Shown here one piece after another: positions 63,836 to 64,000 of a stretch of DNA of 64,000 nt. The DNA lies in NCBI GenBank assembly GCA_902800595.1, contig CADCFA010000004.1:1-64000 (forward strand), in the 5' to 3' direction. How positions within the stretch are numbered: position 1 is the first letter of the stretch; each line of letters begins with the position of its first letter. This DNA is from an uncultured Prevotellaceae bacterium. Lineage in GTDB: Bacteria; Bacteroidota; Bacteroidia; Bacteroidales; Bacteroidaceae. A program made the translations under genes and the position numbers. The notes below the pieces were generated by a model that was not told where the DNA came from, ran no database searches, and worked only from the letters and a program-made list of their open reading frames with translations.

Positions 63836-63843
63836 CAAAGGTA
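63836..63843 (-). promoter_or_regulatory. -7 box for the SLC13 gene
   Basis: TACCTTTG on the minus strand, 42 nt before the ATG at 63793. Beyond it, to 64000, I see no gene, only a perfect palindrome ACTTTGCAAAGT at 63956-63967 next to a second minus-strand TAACTTTG. Confidence 0.55.
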
Positions 63844-64000
63844 CAAAGTTTTTCTGATATCCTATTTGGATACAGGGATTATTTAGTGTATAAAATACGT
63901 ATAAATCCTAAAATACCTTTTCTGGATCATTTGATAGTCAACGATTGTTATGTGGACTTTGCAAAGTTAAGGGAAAAATGCTTAATGTGATGGAAATAAT

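Overview
The window looks like a chromosomal segment of a Bacteroidales bacterium, most like a gut or rumen Prevotella-type organism. The evidence is the promoter style (repeated TAnnTTTG -7 boxes with almost no Shine-Dalgarno sequences), four GH43 enzymes and a GH2 enzyme with signal peptides, a hybrid two-component sensor carrying an AraC output domain, and families typical of the phylum (DUF6057, GGGtGRT protein, C_GCAxxG_C_C, DUF3160). Coding density is high, several convergent genes overlap or nearly touch, and I found no rRNA, tRNA, CRISPR array or recognisable insertion sequence.

Layout. 0-2.3 kb: a GT2 glycosyltransferase fused in frame to a phytase-like histidine acid phosphatase. 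2.4-11.1 kb (minus): a long gene string with a frameshifted purL, a two-part ChrA-type transporter, a GH43 and a GH2. 11.3-17.4 kb (plus): an AT-rich accessory island with a damaged XRE regulator, a DUF4236-FtsK-like ATPase, a lipoprotein, a remnant of a PD-(D/E)xK-like protein, a probable EVE-like/HNH nuclease and an AlbA_2 (Schlafen-type) protein. 17.5-20.9 kb: a radical SAM DNA-repair pair split by an alpha/beta hydrolase, with a 47-bp duplication marking the event. 21-30.6 kb (plus): a RsbU-like SpoIIE phosphatase and a STAS protein, then a three-gene module with a 1432-residue VgrG-like spike whose OB fold holds a large coiled coil, a beta-rich/coiled-coil protein and a helical protein. 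30.6-34.2 kb (minus): two GH43 enzymes. 34.3-36.7 kb: DUF6057 and a TolB-like lipoprotein with one CxxCH. 36.7-42 kb (minus): MgtC-like, GNAT-like, PAP2 with a beta-rich tail, and an SF1 helicase. 42-51.7 kb: housekeeping genes (pyridoxal/pyridoxamine kinase, cytidylate-kinase-like, RluA-type, Dabb, an Fe-S scaffold pair, C_GCAxxG_C_C, enolase) and an M1 peptidase homologue lacking its catalytic glutamate. 51.8-57.6 kb: GH43, a class A acid phosphatase, a lipoprotein, DUF3160 and CapA. 57.6-63.8 kb: a hybrid sensor without a visible ATPase domain, upp, a uridine-kinase-like protein and an SLC13 transporter.

The most unusual items are: (1) the spike-like module at 23.5-30.6 kb with a possible partner-switching pair upstream; (2) tandem CTAG-N5 nonamers with exact 9-nt period in three coding loops of two unrelated genes, in two different reading frames; (3) the island with a candidate modified-DNA nuclease and a DUF4236-FtsK fusion; (4) key parts that are missing: purL frameshifted, the XRE helix-turn-helix core absent, the M1 HExxH glutamate replaced, and the sensor kinase ATPase domain absent. 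All family assignments are from reading the proteins; no database search was possible.
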